From: DATARH01 sp963778385
Lineage (GTDB): Bacteria > Pseudomonadota > Alphaproteobacteria > ATCC43930 > CGMCC-115725
NCBI GenBank assembly: GCA_963778385.1
Contig: CAVZUA010000052.1
Coordinates: 1-64,000, forward strand
Direction of reading: 5' to 3'
DNA: 64,000 nt
This document shows, one piece after another, positions 41,192-50,889 of the stretch; the first letter of the stretch is position 1; each line of letters begins with the position of its first letter. A program made the translations under genes and the position numbers. The notes under the pieces were generated by a model. It had not been told where the DNA came from and searched no databases. It was given only the letters and a program-made list of their open reading frames with translations.

Positions 41192-43261
41192 ATGAACATG
41201 CCGACCGGGACGATCGACGAGATTTGTGTCAACACGATTCGTACGCTCTGCATCGACGCGGTGCAGCAGGCGAATTCAGGCCACCCCGGCACGCCGATGG
41301 CGATGGCGCCGGTGGTCTACACGCTGTGGCAGGATCTCCTGCGCTTCGACCCCAAGGACCCGATCTGGCCGAACCGTGACCGCTTTGTGCTGTCGTCGGG
41401 CCATGCCTCGACCTTGCTCTATTCGATTCTTCATCTGACCGGCGTCACTTCGGTCGACGAGAAATACGAGCGGCTCGGCACGCCGACCGTCACGCTCGAC
41501 GACCTGAAGAAATTCCGTCAGCTCGACAGCAAATGTCCGGGCCACCCCGAATATCACTGGACCTCGGGGGTCGAAACCACGACCGGGCCGCTGGGGCAGG
41601 GGATCGCGACCAGTGTCGGCATGGCGATCGGCGCAAATTGGCTCGCTAGCCATTTCAACCGGCCGGATTTCAACCTTTTCGACTACCGGATCTACGCGCT
41701 GTGCGGCGACGGCTGCATGATGGAAGGCGTGGCGAGCGAGGCGGCGTCACTCGCCGGCCACCTCAAACTCGGCAACCTCTGTTGGATCTACGACAGCAAT
41801 CACATCACGATCGAAGGCAACACCTCGCTCGCCTTTACCGAGGACGTGGGCGGCCGGTTCATGGCCTATGGCTGGAACGTGGTGCGGGTCAGCGACGCGA
41901 ACGACCGCGAGCGCATTGCCCATGCGTTCGAGACCGCCAAGAAGACGACCGATCGGCCGACGCTGATCATCGTCGAGAGCCATATCGGCTACGGCGCGCC
42001 GCACAAGCAGGACACCTCCGGTGTGCATGGCGAGCCGCTCGGCGCCGAGGAGGTCAAGCTCACCAAGCGCGCCTATGGCTGGCCCGAAGACGCACAATTC
42101 CTCGTGCCGGACGTTGTTTACCAACATTTTGCTGGTGGCATCGGCGAGCGCGGGGCAAAGCTCCGCGGCGACTGGGAGGTGCTGTTCGGCCAATACAAGG
42201 CAGCGCATCCCGACCTGGCCAAGCAATGCGAGGCGATGCAGGCACGCGAACTGCCCCAAGGCTGGGACAAGGACATCCCGGTGTTCCCGGCCGATCCGAA
42301 AGGCATCGCGAGCCGTGATTCGTCGGGCCAGGTGCTCAACAAGATCGCGCCGAACTTGCCCTGGCTCGTGGGCGGCGCGGCCGATTTGGCGCCGTCGACC
42401 AAAACGCGCCTGACATTCGACGGCGCGGGCGACATGCAGGCCGAGAACCATGCCGGCCGCAATATGCATTTCGGCATTCGCGAATTCGCGATGGCCGCGG
42501 TCTGCAACGGCCTCGCACTCAGCAAGATCCGCTCATACGGCTCCGGCTTCATGATCTTCTCCGATTACTGCAAGCCGGCGCTCCGGCTCAGTGCGATCAT
42601 GGAGTTGCCGATCGTCTACGTGTTCACCCACGATTCGATCGGCGTCGGAGAGGACGGCCCGACGCACCAGCCGATCGAACAGTTGATCGGCCTGCGCGCG
42701 ATCCCCGGCCTCATCACCTTCCGCCCGGGCGACGCCAACGAGGTCGCTGAGGCCTGGCGCTACGCGCTCACCCACAAGCACCAGCCGGTCTGCATCATCT
42801 GCAGCCGCCAGAACCTGGCGACGCTCGACCGCGGCAAATACGCCGCGGCCAGCGGACTGGCGAAGGGCGCTTATGTGCTGGCCTGCGCCGCGCCCGACGG
42901 CAAGCCCGATGTGGTCCTGATGGCGACCGGCAGCGAAGTACAACTTGTCGTCGAGGTCTACGAAAAACTGGTTGCCGAGGGGGCCAGAGCCCGAGTCGTC
43001 AGCATGCCGTCCTGGGAAGTGTTCGAGCAGCAGGACCAGGCCTATCGTGATTCGGTGCTGCCGCCGAATTGTCGCGGCCGCGTCGCGGTCGAGCAGGCGT
43101 CGACAATGGGCTGGGCGCGCTACACCGGCTTCGACGGCGCGATCATCGGCATGCACACCTTCGGCGCCTCGGCGCCGCTCAAGGAGCTGGTTGTGAAGTT
43201 CGGCTTTACCCCAGACAACGTATACGCGGCTGCCAAGGCGCAGCTTGCCCGCAAGGAGTAA
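41192..43261 (+). CDS. tkt: Transketolase
   Basis: The 689-residue thiamine-diphosphate enzyme moves two-carbon units between sugar phosphates in the non-oxidative pentose pathway. Landmarks: NSGHPGTPMAMAPVVYTLWQ, GHPEYHWTSGVETTTGPLGQ, ThDP-binding LCGDGCMMEGVASEA, GYGAPHKQDTSGVHGEPLG, FTHDSIGVGEDGPTHQPIEQ. ATG 41192 follows cggagaggc. It is first in an operon of eight genes with gaps of 3-40 bp. Confidence 0.97.
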   Translation: MNMPTGTIDEICVNTIRTLCIDAVQQANSGHPGTPMAMAPVVYTLWQDLLRFDPKDPIWPNRDRFVLSSGHASTLLYSILHLTGVTSVDEKYERLGTPTVTLDDLKKFRQLDSKCPGHPEYHWTSGVETTTGPLGQGIATSVGMAIGANWLASHFNRPDFNLFDYRIYALCGDGCMMEGVASEAASLAGHLKLGNLCWIYDSNHITIEGNTSLAFTEDVGGRFMAYGWNVVRVSDANDRERIAHAFETAKKTTDRPTLIIVESHIGYGAPHKQDTSGVHGEPLGAEEVKLTKRAYGWPEDAQFLVPDVVYQHFAGGIGERGAKLRGDWEVLFGQYKAAHPDLAKQCEAMQARELPQGWDKDIPVFPADPKGIASRDSSGQVLNKIAPNLPWLVGGAADLAPSTKTRLTFDGAGDMQAENHAGRNMHFGIREFAMAAVCNGLALSKIRSYGSGFMIFSDYCKPALRLSAIMELPIVYVFTHDSIGVGEDGPTHQPIEQLIGLRAIPGLITFRPGDANEVAEAWRYALTHKHQPVCIICSRQNLATLDRGKYAAASGLAKGAYVLACAAPDGKPDVVLMATGSEVQLVVEVYEKLVAEGARARVVSMPSWEVFEQQDQAYRDSVLPPNCRGRVAVEQASTMGWARYTGFDGAIIGMHTFGASAPLKELVVKFGFTPDNVYAAAKAQLARKE

Positions 43262-43267
43262 AAAGCG

Positions 43268-46117
43268 ATGGCTAGTCGTCTGGCGTCACTCAACGACTAT
43301 GGACAATCGGCCTGGTTCGATTTTGTCAGCCGGGATCTGCTGCGCTCCGGCCAGCTGACCCAGATGATCCGGGATGACGCGCTGAAGGGCGTCACCTCGA
43401 ACCCGTCGATCTTTGAAAAGGCGATCGGCCACGGCGAGGATTACGACGAGCTGATCCGCCAGGCGGAAGCCGCGGGCGATGTCGACCCCGGCGCCCTGTT
43501 CGAGGGCCTCGCGGTCCACGACATCCAGGAAGGCGCCGACCAGATGCGCTCGGTCTACCAGCAGACCCAGGGCCGCGACGGCTATATCAGCCTCGAAGTG
43601 TCGCCCTACCTGGCGATGCAGACGCATGAGACGATCGAGGAGGCCCGCCGCCTGTGGCGCGAGGTCAACCGACCGAACCTGATGGTCAAGATCCCGGGCA
43701 CTAAACCGGGTATCCCGGCGATCCGCCAGATGATCAGTGAGGGCGTCAACATCAACGTGACGCTGCTGTTCTCGGCCGATGTCTATGCCGAGGTCGCCGA
43801 GGCCTATATCTCCGGCCTCGAAGAGTTCGTCGCCAAGGGCGGTGATCCGCACCGCGTGGCCAGCGTCGCCAGCTTCTTCATCAGCCGCATCGACTCGCTG
43901 ATCGACAGCCAAATCGACAAGAAGATCGCGGCGACGAGCGACGCAGCCGAAAAGTCGCGGCTCGACGGGATGAAGGGCAAGGCGGCGATCGCCAATGCCA
44001 AGATCACCTACCAGCTCTACAAAGAGATCTATTCGAGCCCGCGCTGGCAGCGCCTCGCGCAGAAGGGCGCGCAGACCCAGCGCCTGCTATGGGCCAGCAC
44101 CGGCACCAAGAACCCGAAATACAGCGACGTGCTCTATGTCGAGGAGCTGATCGGCGCCGACACGGTCAACACGATGCCGCCGGGGACGATGGACGCGTTC
44201 CGCGACCACGGCAAGGCGCGCGCCAGCCTTGAGGAAGGCGTGGACGAGGCGAAGGCGGTGATGGCGGCGTTGCCGTCGGCTGGCGTGTCGATGGCGGATG
44301 TCACCAAGCAACTCGTCGTCGACGCGGTTGGCCTCTTTGCCGATGCCGCCGACCAGCTTTACGCGTCGGTGCAGAAGAAGCGTCAGATGGTGCTCGGCAA
44401 CAAGCTCAACACGATGAGCTGCAAGCTGCCGGCCGATATCGACGCCGATTTCAAGGCGGCGGTCGAGGATTGGCGCAAAAACGGCAAGGTTCGCCGGCTG
44501 TGGGCGGGCGACGCCTCGCTGTGGACCGAGGCCGACGAAGCCAATTGGGTGGGCTGGCTCAACATTGTCAGCGACCAGTTGAAGGAAGTCGCGCACCACG
44601 ACGCGCTTGCCAAAGACGTGCAGGACGGCAAGTTCAAGGACATGCTGCTGCTCGGCATGGGCGGCTCGAGCCTCGGCCCCGAGGTGTTCGCGGAGACCTT
44701 CGGGTCGAAGCCGGGCTTTCCGAAGTTGCATGTGCTCGATTCGACCGATCCGGCGCAGGTCAAGCGCTTCGAAAACGCCGTCGACCTCAAGAGCTGCCTC
44801 TTCCTCGTGTCGAGCAAGTCGGGCAGCACCTTGGAGCCCAACATCTTCAAGGCCTATTTCTATGAAAAGGCCAAGGAGGCCGTCGGCGAGGCGGAAGCGC
44901 CAAAGCGCTTCCTGGCGGTCACCGACCCCGGCTCGACGGTCGAGAAGATGGCGCGCGAGACCGGCTTCCGGCACGTCTTCCACGGGCTGAAGACCATCGG
45001 CGGGCGTTATTCCGTGCTGTCGAATTTCGGCATGGTGCCGGCGACCGCGACCGGCATCCCGCCCAAGCAGTTCTTCGACACGACGATGGAGATGGTGCGC
45101 TCCTGCGCACCGAGCTCGCCCCCGGCAGAAAACCCGGGCGTAATCCTCGGTGCGATCATGGGCGTCTGCCAGCGCAAGGGCCGCGACAAGGTCACCATTC
45201 TGGCCTCGAAGGGCATCGCTGATTTTGGTGCGTGGCTCGAACAGCTGCTCGCCGAGTCGACCGGCAAGATCGGCAAGGGCATCGTCCCGGTCGACGCCGA
45301 GACCGCCGGGCCACCGTCGGCCTATGGCAATGACCGGCTCTTCGCCTACACGCGTCTCGCCTCGGACAAGGACGAGGAGCAGGACAAGGCGGTTGCCGCC
45401 CTGGAAGCGGCCGGCCAGCCCGTTGTTCGCATCATCGTTCACGACCCGATGCAGCTCGGGCAGGAATTCTTCCGCTGGGAGATGGCCACCGCCGTCGCCG
45501 GCTCGATCATCGGCATCAACCCGTTTGATCAACCCGATGTCGAAGCCAGCAAGCTCAAGACCCGCGAGCTGACGACGGCCTACGATCAGACCGGCAAGTT
45601 GCCGCCGGAGACACCGTTCGCGTCGTTCGACGGGATCGAATTGTTCGCCGATCCGCGCAACGAGGGTGAGCTGAAACCCAAGGCGACCAGCCTCGTGGCT
45701 GCGCTCAAGGCCCATCTGGATCGCGGCAAGGCAGGCGACTATGCCGCGATGCTCGCTTATATCGACCGCACGCCGGCGCATATCGAGGCGATGAAGAAGA
45801 TGCGGCACCAGGTGCGCGACACCAAGAAGCTGGCAACCTGCCTCGGCTTTGGCCCGCGCTTCCTGCACTCGACCGGCCAGGCCTACAAGGGCGGACCGAA
45901 CAGCGGCGTATTCCTGCAGATCACCTGCAGCGACCCCGCCGATCTGCCGGTGCCGGGCGCCAAATACACCTTTGGCGTCGTCAAGGCAGCGCAGGCACGC
46001 GGCGATTTCGACGTACTTGCCGATCGCGGCCGGCGTGCGCTGCGGGTGCATCTCGCAAATGGCGTCGAGAAGGGCCTGCCCGCTCTCGCCGCCGCGTTGG
46101 AACAGGCTTTGAAATAG
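43268..46117 (+). CDS. Bifunctional transaldolase / glucose-6-phosphate isomerase
   Basis: The 949-residue protein fuses two enzymes. The N-terminal ~370 residues are transaldolase (DALKGVTSNPSIFEKAIG, RPNLMVKIPGTKPG with the Schiff-base Lys, NVTLLFSADVYAEVAEAYIS). The C-terminal ~560 are PGI (MGGSSLGPEVFAETFG, LFLVSSKSGSTLEPNIFKAY, GLKTIGGRYSVLSNFGMVPA, FLHSTGQAYKGGPNSGVFLQ). The fusion channels F6P/G6P between glycolysis and the pentose pathway, and is typical of several alphaproteobacteria. It starts seven bases after tkt. Confidence 0.96.
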   Translation: MASRLASLNDYGQSAWFDFVSRDLLRSGQLTQMIRDDALKGVTSNPSIFEKAIGHGEDYDELIRQAEAAGDVDPGALFEGLAVHDIQEGADQMRSVYQQTQGRDGYISLEVSPYLAMQTHETIEEARRLWREVNRPNLMVKIPGTKPGIPAIRQMISEGVNINVTLLFSADVYAEVAEAYISGLEEFVAKGGDPHRVASVASFFISRIDSLIDSQIDKKIAATSDAAEKSRLDGMKGKAAIANAKITYQLYKEIYSSPRWQRLAQKGAQTQRLLWASTGTKNPKYSDVLYVEELIGADTVNTMPPGTMDAFRDHGKARASLEEGVDEAKAVMAALPSAGVSMADVTKQLVVDAVGLFADAADQLYASVQKKRQMVLGNKLNTMSCKLPADIDADFKAAVEDWRKNGKVRRLWAGDASLWTEADEANWVGWLNIVSDQLKEVAHHDALAKDVQDGKFKDMLLLGMGGSSLGPEVFAETFGSKPGFPKLHVLDSTDPAQVKRFENAVDLKSCLFLVSSKSGSTLEPNIFKAYFYEKAKEAVGEAEAPKRFLAVTDPGSTVEKMARETGFRHVFHGLKTIGGRYSVLSNFGMVPATATGIPPKQFFDTTMEMVRSCAPSSPPAENPGVILGAIMGVCQRKGRDKVTILASKGIADFGAWLEQLLAESTGKIGKGIVPVDAETAGPPSAYGNDRLFAYTRLASDKDEEQDKAVAALEAAGQPVVRIIVHDPMQLGQEFFRWEMATAVAGSIIGINPFDQPDVEASKLKTRELTTAYDQTGKLPPETPFASFDGIELFADPRNEGELKPKATSLVAALKAHLDRGKAGDYAAMLAYIDRTPAHIEAMKKMRHQVRDTKKLATCLGFGPRFLHSTGQAYKGGPNSGVFLQITCSDPADLPVPGAKYTFGVVKAAQARGDFDVLADRGRRALRVHLANGVEKGLPALAAALEQALK

Positions 46118-46148
46118 CGGCCGACAGGAAAAATAGGAGAGATCAGCG

Positions 46149-47153
46149 ATGCAGCTAGGAATGATCGGACTTGGCCGCATGGGCGGCAACATCGTCCGCC
46201 GGTTGATGCGGAACGGCCACACCTGCGTCGTCTACGACCGCAGCACCGAGGCGGTCAGCGCGCTGACCGGCGAGGGCGCAACCGGCAGCTCCGGTCTTGC
46301 GGACTTCGTCGGCAAACTGAGCGCGCCAAAAGTGGTGTGGGTGATGCTGCCTTCCGGCAAGATCACGCACGACACGATCGTCGAGCTGAGCGGTCTGCTC
46401 GGCAAGGGCGACATCCTGATCGACGGCGGCAACTCCAAGTTCCTCGACGACATCGCGCACGCCGAATTGCTGGCGCCCAAGGGCATCACCTTTGTCGATG
46501 TCGGCACCAGCGGCGGCGTCTGGGGTCTGGAGCGGGGCTATTGCATGATGATCGGCGGCACTGACGAGGCCGTCCGCCATCTCGACCCGATCTTGGGCTG
46601 CCTGGCGCCGGGCGCGGGCACGATCGAAAAGACCCCAGGCCGCGAGGGCCGCGACCCGCGGGTCGCGAACGGCTACATTCATGCCGGCCCGGCCGGCGCG
46701 GGCCATTTCGCAAAGATGGTCCACAACGGCATGGAATACGGGATCATGCAGGCCTATGCCGAGGGCTTTGACATCCTGAAGGGAGCATCGCAGTCATTCA
46801 TCCCAGAGAACCGGCGCTATAAGTTCAACCTGGCCGACCTCGCCGAGGTCTGGCGTCGCGGCAGCGTCATCGCCTCATGGTTGCTCGACCTGACCGCGAT
46901 CGCACTGGCCGAAGACGAGTCGCTCTCGGAGTTTTCGGGTTACGTCCAGGATTCGGGTGAGGGCCGCTGGACGATCGAAGCGGCTATCGAGGAAGCGGTG
47001 CCCGCCGATGTATTGACGGCGTCGCTCTACACTCGGTTCCGCTCGCGCCAGGAACACACCTACGCCGAGAAGATCCTGTCGGCGATGCGCAAGCAGTTTG
47101 GTGGACACACCGAGCAGATGGCGCACGAGGCGCACGGAAGCGAGCATCACTGA
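46149..47153 (+). CDS. gnd: 6-phosphogluconate dehydrogenase, decarboxylating (short form)
   Basis: The 334-residue protein has the NAD(P)-binding start MQLGMIGLGRMGGNIVRRLM, DGGNSKFLDDIAHAELLAPK, GTSGGVWGLERGYCMMIGG and HAGPAGAGHFAKMVHNGMEY with the catalytic Lys. At 334 residues it belongs to the short YqeC/GntZ-like form, often NAD-specific, rather than the ~470-residue NADP form. It converts 6-phosphogluconate to ribulose 5-phosphate with CO2 release. Its start follows aggagagatcagc. Confidence 0.95.
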   Translation: MQLGMIGLGRMGGNIVRRLMRNGHTCVVYDRSTEAVSALTGEGATGSSGLADFVGKLSAPKVVWVMLPSGKITHDTIVELSGLLGKGDILIDGGNSKFLDDIAHAELLAPKGITFVDVGTSGGVWGLERGYCMMIGGTDEAVRHLDPILGCLAPGAGTIEKTPGREGRDPRVANGYIHAGPAGAGHFAKMVHNGMEYGIMQAYAEGFDILKGASQSFIPENRRYKFNLADLAEVWRRGSVIASWLLDLTAIALAEDESLSEFSGYVQDSGEGRWTIEAAIEEAVPADVLTASLYTRFRSRQEHTYAEKILSAMRKQFGGHTEQMAHEAHGSEHH

Positions 47154-47193
47154 GACCGGCACGTTCCCGAGGCGCAATTGACGAGGCCGACTA

Positions 47194-48741
47194 ATGGTTG
47201 ACCCGAACGGAGCACCGGTGCGCGGCGGCAAGGCGCCGCCCTGCACCGTCGTCATCTTTGGCGCGACCGGCGATCTGACGGCGCGCCTGTTGATGCCGGC
47301 AATCTACAATCTGTCGCGCACTGGGCTGCTGAGCGAAAACTTCGCGGTGATCGGCGTCGGCCGCTCGCCGGAGACCGACGATACCTTCCGCGATGACCTC
47401 ACCAAGGACATCCAGCATTTCGCCACCGGCGGCGGCGAGGGCTCATCGAACAACGCGTTTGACGCCAAGGCCTGGGACTTTATCGCCAGCCGCATGAGCT
47501 ACATGTCGGGCGACGTGACCAAGCCTGAACTCTATGGGGATCTGAAGAAGAAGCTTGCCGAGATCGGCCAGAGCCATGGCACGCAGGGCAATGTGCTGTT
47601 CTATCTCGCGGTCGCGTCCAGCCTGTTTGGTCCGATCATCGACCAGCTCGGCGCCTCCGGCCTCGCCAAGGAGGAGAACGGTTCGTGGCGCCGGGTCATC
47701 ATCGAGAAGCCGTTCGGCACCGATCTGCCGTCGGCGAAGGCGCTGAACGAACGCGTGCTCAAGGTACTCGACGAGTCGCAGGTCTATCGGATGGATCATT
47801 TCCTCGGCAAGGAAACGGTCCAGAACATCATGGCGCTGCGCTTCGCCAACGGCATCTTCGAGCCGTTGTGGAACCGCGACCATATCGACCACGTGCAGAT
47901 CACAGTCGCCGAGACCGTCAGCGTCGAGCACCGCGCGGCGTTCTATGAGCAGACCGGTGCGATGCGCGACATGGTTCCAAACCATGTCTTCCAGCTCGTC
48001 AGCCTGACCGCGATGGAGCCGCCCAACTCGTTCGATCCAGACGCGGTACGGACCGAAAAGACCAAGGCTCTGCAAGCGATCGCGCCGTTCGACGACGGCG
48101 ACCTGATCCGCAACGTGGTACGCGGTCAGTACGGCGCGGGCTCCGTCAAGGGGCAGCAGATTGCCGCCTACCGCAATGCCGAGGGCGTCGCGCCCGACAG
48201 CATGACCGAGACGTTTATCGCGATGCGCCTCAGCATCGACACCTGGCGCTGGGCTGGCGTGCCGTTCTATCTCCGCACCGGGAAGTCGATGGCGCGGCGT
48301 ACCACCGAGATCGCGATCCAGTTCAAGGGCGCGCCGCTGGCGCTGTTCCGCGACACGCCGGTCGACGCTATCGCGCCCAATGTCCTCGCTTTGCAGATTC
48401 AGCCGGACGAGGGCGTTTCGCTGCAATTCAGCGCCAAGCAGCCGGGGCCGGAAATCCGCCTCGGCGGCGTGAAGATGGATTTCCATTACCGCGACTACTT
48501 CAACACGGCGCCGGCGACCGGCTATGAGACGCTGGTCTATGACTGCATGATCGGCGACCCGACGCTGTTCCAGCGCGCCGATTCGGTCGAGGCGGGGTGG
48601 AGCGTGGTGCAACCGATCTTCGACCTGTGGAAGAACGACCGGAGCGCGCCGCTCGAATTCTACCCCGCCGGCAGCGCCGGTCCGGAAGGCGCCGACCAGC
48701 TGCTGTGGCGCAGCGGCCGTGCCTGGCGGCCGATCGACTGA
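47194..48741 (+). CDS. zwf: Glucose-6-phosphate 1-dehydrogenase
   Basis: The 515-residue enzyme oxidises G6P to 6-phosphogluconolactone. Nucleotide-binding start VVIFGATGDLTARLLMPAIY, then VIIEKPFGTDLPSAKALNER and the signature RMDHFLGKETVQNIMALRFA (catalytic His). Further AGVPFYLRTGKSMARRTTEI and CMIGDPTLFQRADSVEAGWS. It follows gnd by 40 bp in the same operon. Confidence 0.97.
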   Translation: MVDPNGAPVRGGKAPPCTVVIFGATGDLTARLLMPAIYNLSRTGLLSENFAVIGVGRSPETDDTFRDDLTKDIQHFATGGGEGSSNNAFDAKAWDFIASRMSYMSGDVTKPELYGDLKKKLAEIGQSHGTQGNVLFYLAVASSLFGPIIDQLGASGLAKEENGSWRRVIIEKPFGTDLPSAKALNERVLKVLDESQVYRMDHFLGKETVQNIMALRFANGIFEPLWNRDHIDHVQITVAETVSVEHRAAFYEQTGAMRDMVPNHVFQLVSLTAMEPPNSFDPDAVRTEKTKALQAIAPFDDGDLIRNVVRGQYGAGSVKGQQIAAYRNAEGVAPDSMTETFIAMRLSIDTWRWAGVPFYLRTGKSMARRTTEIAIQFKGAPLALFRDTPVDAIAPNVLALQIQPDEGVSLQFSAKQPGPEIRLGGVKMDFHYRDYFNTAPATGYETLVYDCMIGDPTLFQRADSVEAGWSVVQPIFDLWKNDRSAPLEFYPAGSAGPEGADQLLWRSGRAWRPID

Positions 48742-48752
48742 GCCGGCTGCCC

Positions 48753-49430
48753 ATGGTCCGCTCGATCTTCGTCGCGCCGTCGATCCTCTCCGCCGATTTC
48801 GCGCGCCTCGGCGACGAGGTGCGCGCGGCCGATGCGGCGGGCGGCGACTGGATCCATGTCGATGTGATGGACGGGCGCTTCGTGCCCAATCTGACGATCG
48901 GCCCGATCGTCGTCTCATGCCTGCGCAAGGCGACGCAAAAGCCGCTCGACGTGCATCTGATGATGGTCGAGCCGGAGCGCTACCTCGACGATTTCGCCGA
49001 GGCCGGCGCGGATCATCTGCTGGTCCATTGCGAGGCGAGCGCGACAATCCATCTCCACCGCACGCTGTCGCACATCCGCACGCTGGGCAAGCGGCCCGGC
49101 GTGGTGCTCAACCCCGGCACCTCGCTCAGCCAGATCGAATACGTGCTCGATCTCGTCGATATCGTGCTGATCATGACGGTCAATCCCGGCTTTGGCGGGC
49201 AGAAATTCATTGCCTCGATGGTGCCGAAGATCGCCGCGCTGCATGAGACGTGCGAGAGGCGTGGGCTCGACGTGACGATCGAGGTCGATGGCGGGTTGAG
49301 CGGCGACAACGCCTGGCGGGTGATCGATGCCGGTGCGAGGGCGATCGTCGCGGGGTCGGCGGTGTTCCACGCACCGGATTATGCGCAGGCGATCGCCGCG
49401 ATCCGCAGCTCGACCGCGCCGGGACGCTAG
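48753..49430 (+). CDS. rpe: Ribulose-phosphate 3-epimerase
   Basis: The 225-residue TIM barrel starts VRSIFVAPSILSADFARLGD, then WIHVDVMDGRFVPNLTIGPI, LDVHLMMVEPERYLDDFAEA, HLHRTLSHIRTLGKRPGVVL, LIMTVNPGFGGQKFIASMVP and VDGGLSGDNAWRVIDAGARA. It interconverts ribulose 5-phosphate and xylulose 5-phosphate. The start ATG 48753 lies 11 bp after zwf, overlapping a read of ccatggtccg. Confidence 0.96.
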   Translation: MVRSIFVAPSILSADFARLGDEVRAADAAGGDWIHVDVMDGRFVPNLTIGPIVVSCLRKATQKPLDVHLMMVEPERYLDDFAEAGADHLLVHCEASATIHLHRTLSHIRTLGKRPGVVLNPGTSLSQIEYVLDLVDIVLIMTVNPGFGGQKFIASMVPKIAALHETCERRGLDVTIEVDGGLSGDNAWRVIDAGARAIVAGSAVFHAPDYAQAIAAIRSSTAPGR

Positions 49431-49433
49431 GCG

Positions 49434-50165
49434 ATGACCGAGCGACCGCGCATCGATGTCTCCGCCGATTTCGAGAGCTTGGCGCATCGCGTCGCGCTCT
49501 GGCTCACCGATCTCGCCTGCGCGACGCCGGGTCGCTTTTCCGTCGCGCTGTCCGGCGGCTCGACCCCGAAGCGGCTCTACCAGCTGCTCGCCGCCGCGCC
49601 GTTGCGCGAGGCGATGCCGTGGGAGCGGGTGCATCTGTTCTTTGGCGATGACCGCTTTGTCGCGGCCGATGACCCGAACAGCAATTTCGGTATGGCGCGC
49701 GAGGCGATGATCGCCCATGTGCCGGTCCCGCCGGAAAACGTGCACGGCATCCCGACCAACGGTACACCGGCCGATGGCGCGCGGCAGTATGAGGCGACGC
49801 TCAAGCAATTCTACGGCGCCGACCGGCTCGACCCGGCGCGGCCGTTGTTTGATGTCGTGCTGCTCGGCATGGGACCGGACGGCCACACCGCTTCGTTGTT
49901 TCCCGGCAAGCCGGCGCTGGACGAAAAACAGCGCTGGGCGGTCGAAGTGCCGGAGCCGGGGCTGACCCCGTTTGTGCCGCGCGTCACGCTGACCTACCCG
50001 GCGTTGCACAGCGCGCGATCGGTCGCCTTTGTCGCCGCCGGTGCCGACAAGACGGCGATGATGCGTCGCGTTCTGTCCGGCGAGCAGGCTTTGCCCTCGG
50101 CGCGGGTCGCGCCTGTCGGCGAGCTGGTCTGGTTTATCGATCGGGCAGCACGCGGGGAGGGGTGA
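49434..50165 (+). CDS. pgl: 6-phosphogluconolactonase
   Basis: The 243-residue protein has the SOL/pgl form: FSVALSGGSTPKRLYQLLAA, VHLFFGDDRFVAADDPNSNF, MGPDGHTASLFPGKPALDEK and RVTLTYPALHSARSVAFVAA. It hydrolyses 6-phosphogluconolactone to 6-phosphogluconate, the step between zwf and gnd. It begins three bases after rpe. Confidence 0.95.
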   Translation: MTERPRIDVSADFESLAHRVALWLTDLACATPGRFSVALSGGSTPKRLYQLLAAAPLREAMPWERVHLFFGDDRFVAADDPNSNFGMAREAMIAHVPVPPENVHGIPTNGTPADGARQYEATLKQFYGADRLDPARPLFDVVLLGMGPDGHTASLFPGKPALDEKQRWAVEVPEPGLTPFVPRVTLTYPALHSARSVAFVAAGADKTAMMRRVLSGEQALPSARVAPVGELVWFIDRAARGEG

Positions 50166-50168
50166 GCG

Positions 50169-50864
50169 ATGGCGTTGTCCCAACGCGACGAACTCAAGCG
50201 CGCCGCGGCCTATCGCGCGATCGAATATGTCGAAGACGGCATGGTGGTCGGGCTTGGCACCGGCTCGACCGCCTATTTTGTCGTCGAAGGACTGGGCGAA
50301 CGCGTCAAGCAGGGCCTGAAAATCACCGGCATCCCGACCTCGGAGCGCACCGCAACGCAAGCCCGCAGCCTCGGTATCCCGCTCGCGACATTCGCCGAGC
50401 ACCAGCATATCGACCTGACGATCGACGGCGCGGACGAGGTCGAACGCGGTTCGCTGAACCTCATCAAGGGCTTGGGCGGCGCGTTGCTGCGGGAGAAGAT
50501 TGTCGCGGCCTCCAGCAAGCGGCTGGTCATCGTCGTCGACGAGGAAAAGCTGGTGGACCAGCTCGGCGACCATACGGCGGTGCCGGTCGAGGCGGTGCAG
50601 TTCGGCTGGCAGGCGACCGCCGCGCGACTGACCGAGCTCGGTGCCGAGCCGGTGCTGCGCCATGCGCATGAGGACCATCCGTTCATCACCGATGGCGGCA
50701 ACTACACGCTCGATTGCCGCTTTGGGCGCATCGCCGACGCCAAGGCGCTCGAACAGCGGATCATCTCGATTGTCGGCGTGGTCGATTGCGGCCTCTTTAT
50801 CGGCCGCGCGTCCGCCGTCATCGTCGCCGCGGCCGACGGCGTCCAGGTCATGAACGTGCCCTGA
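50169..50864 (+). CDS. rpiA: Ribose-5-phosphate isomerase A
   Basis: The 231-residue protein has MVVGLGTGSTAYFVVEGLGE, GIPTSERTATQARSLGIPLA, IDLTIDGADEVERGSLNLIK, KGLGGALLREKIVAASSKRL and FITDGGNYTLDCRFGRIADA. This is a complete RpiA. It isomerises ribulose 5-phosphate to ribose 5-phosphate. It begins three bases after pgl. Confidence 0.96.
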   Translation: MALSQRDELKRAAAYRAIEYVEDGMVVGLGTGSTAYFVVEGLGERVKQGLKITGIPTSERTATQARSLGIPLATFAEHQHIDLTIDGADEVERGSLNLIKGLGGALLREKIVAASSKRLVIVVDEEKLVDQLGDHTAVPVEAVQFGWQATAARLTELGAEPVLRHAHEDHPFITDGGNYTLDCRFGRIADAKALEQRIISIVGVVDCGLFIGRASAVIVAAADGVQVMNVP

Positions 50865-50889
50865 GACCGGGCTGAAACAGGGGAAGAAA

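Noticed and set aside
44087..46222. Long open frame antisense to tal-pgi
   Set aside because: It is a shadow of GC-biased codons on the coding strand; the product is arginine- and leucine-rich with no motif and no ribosome site. The same holds for antisense frames at 16247-18088, 48915-51011 and 61502-63553.
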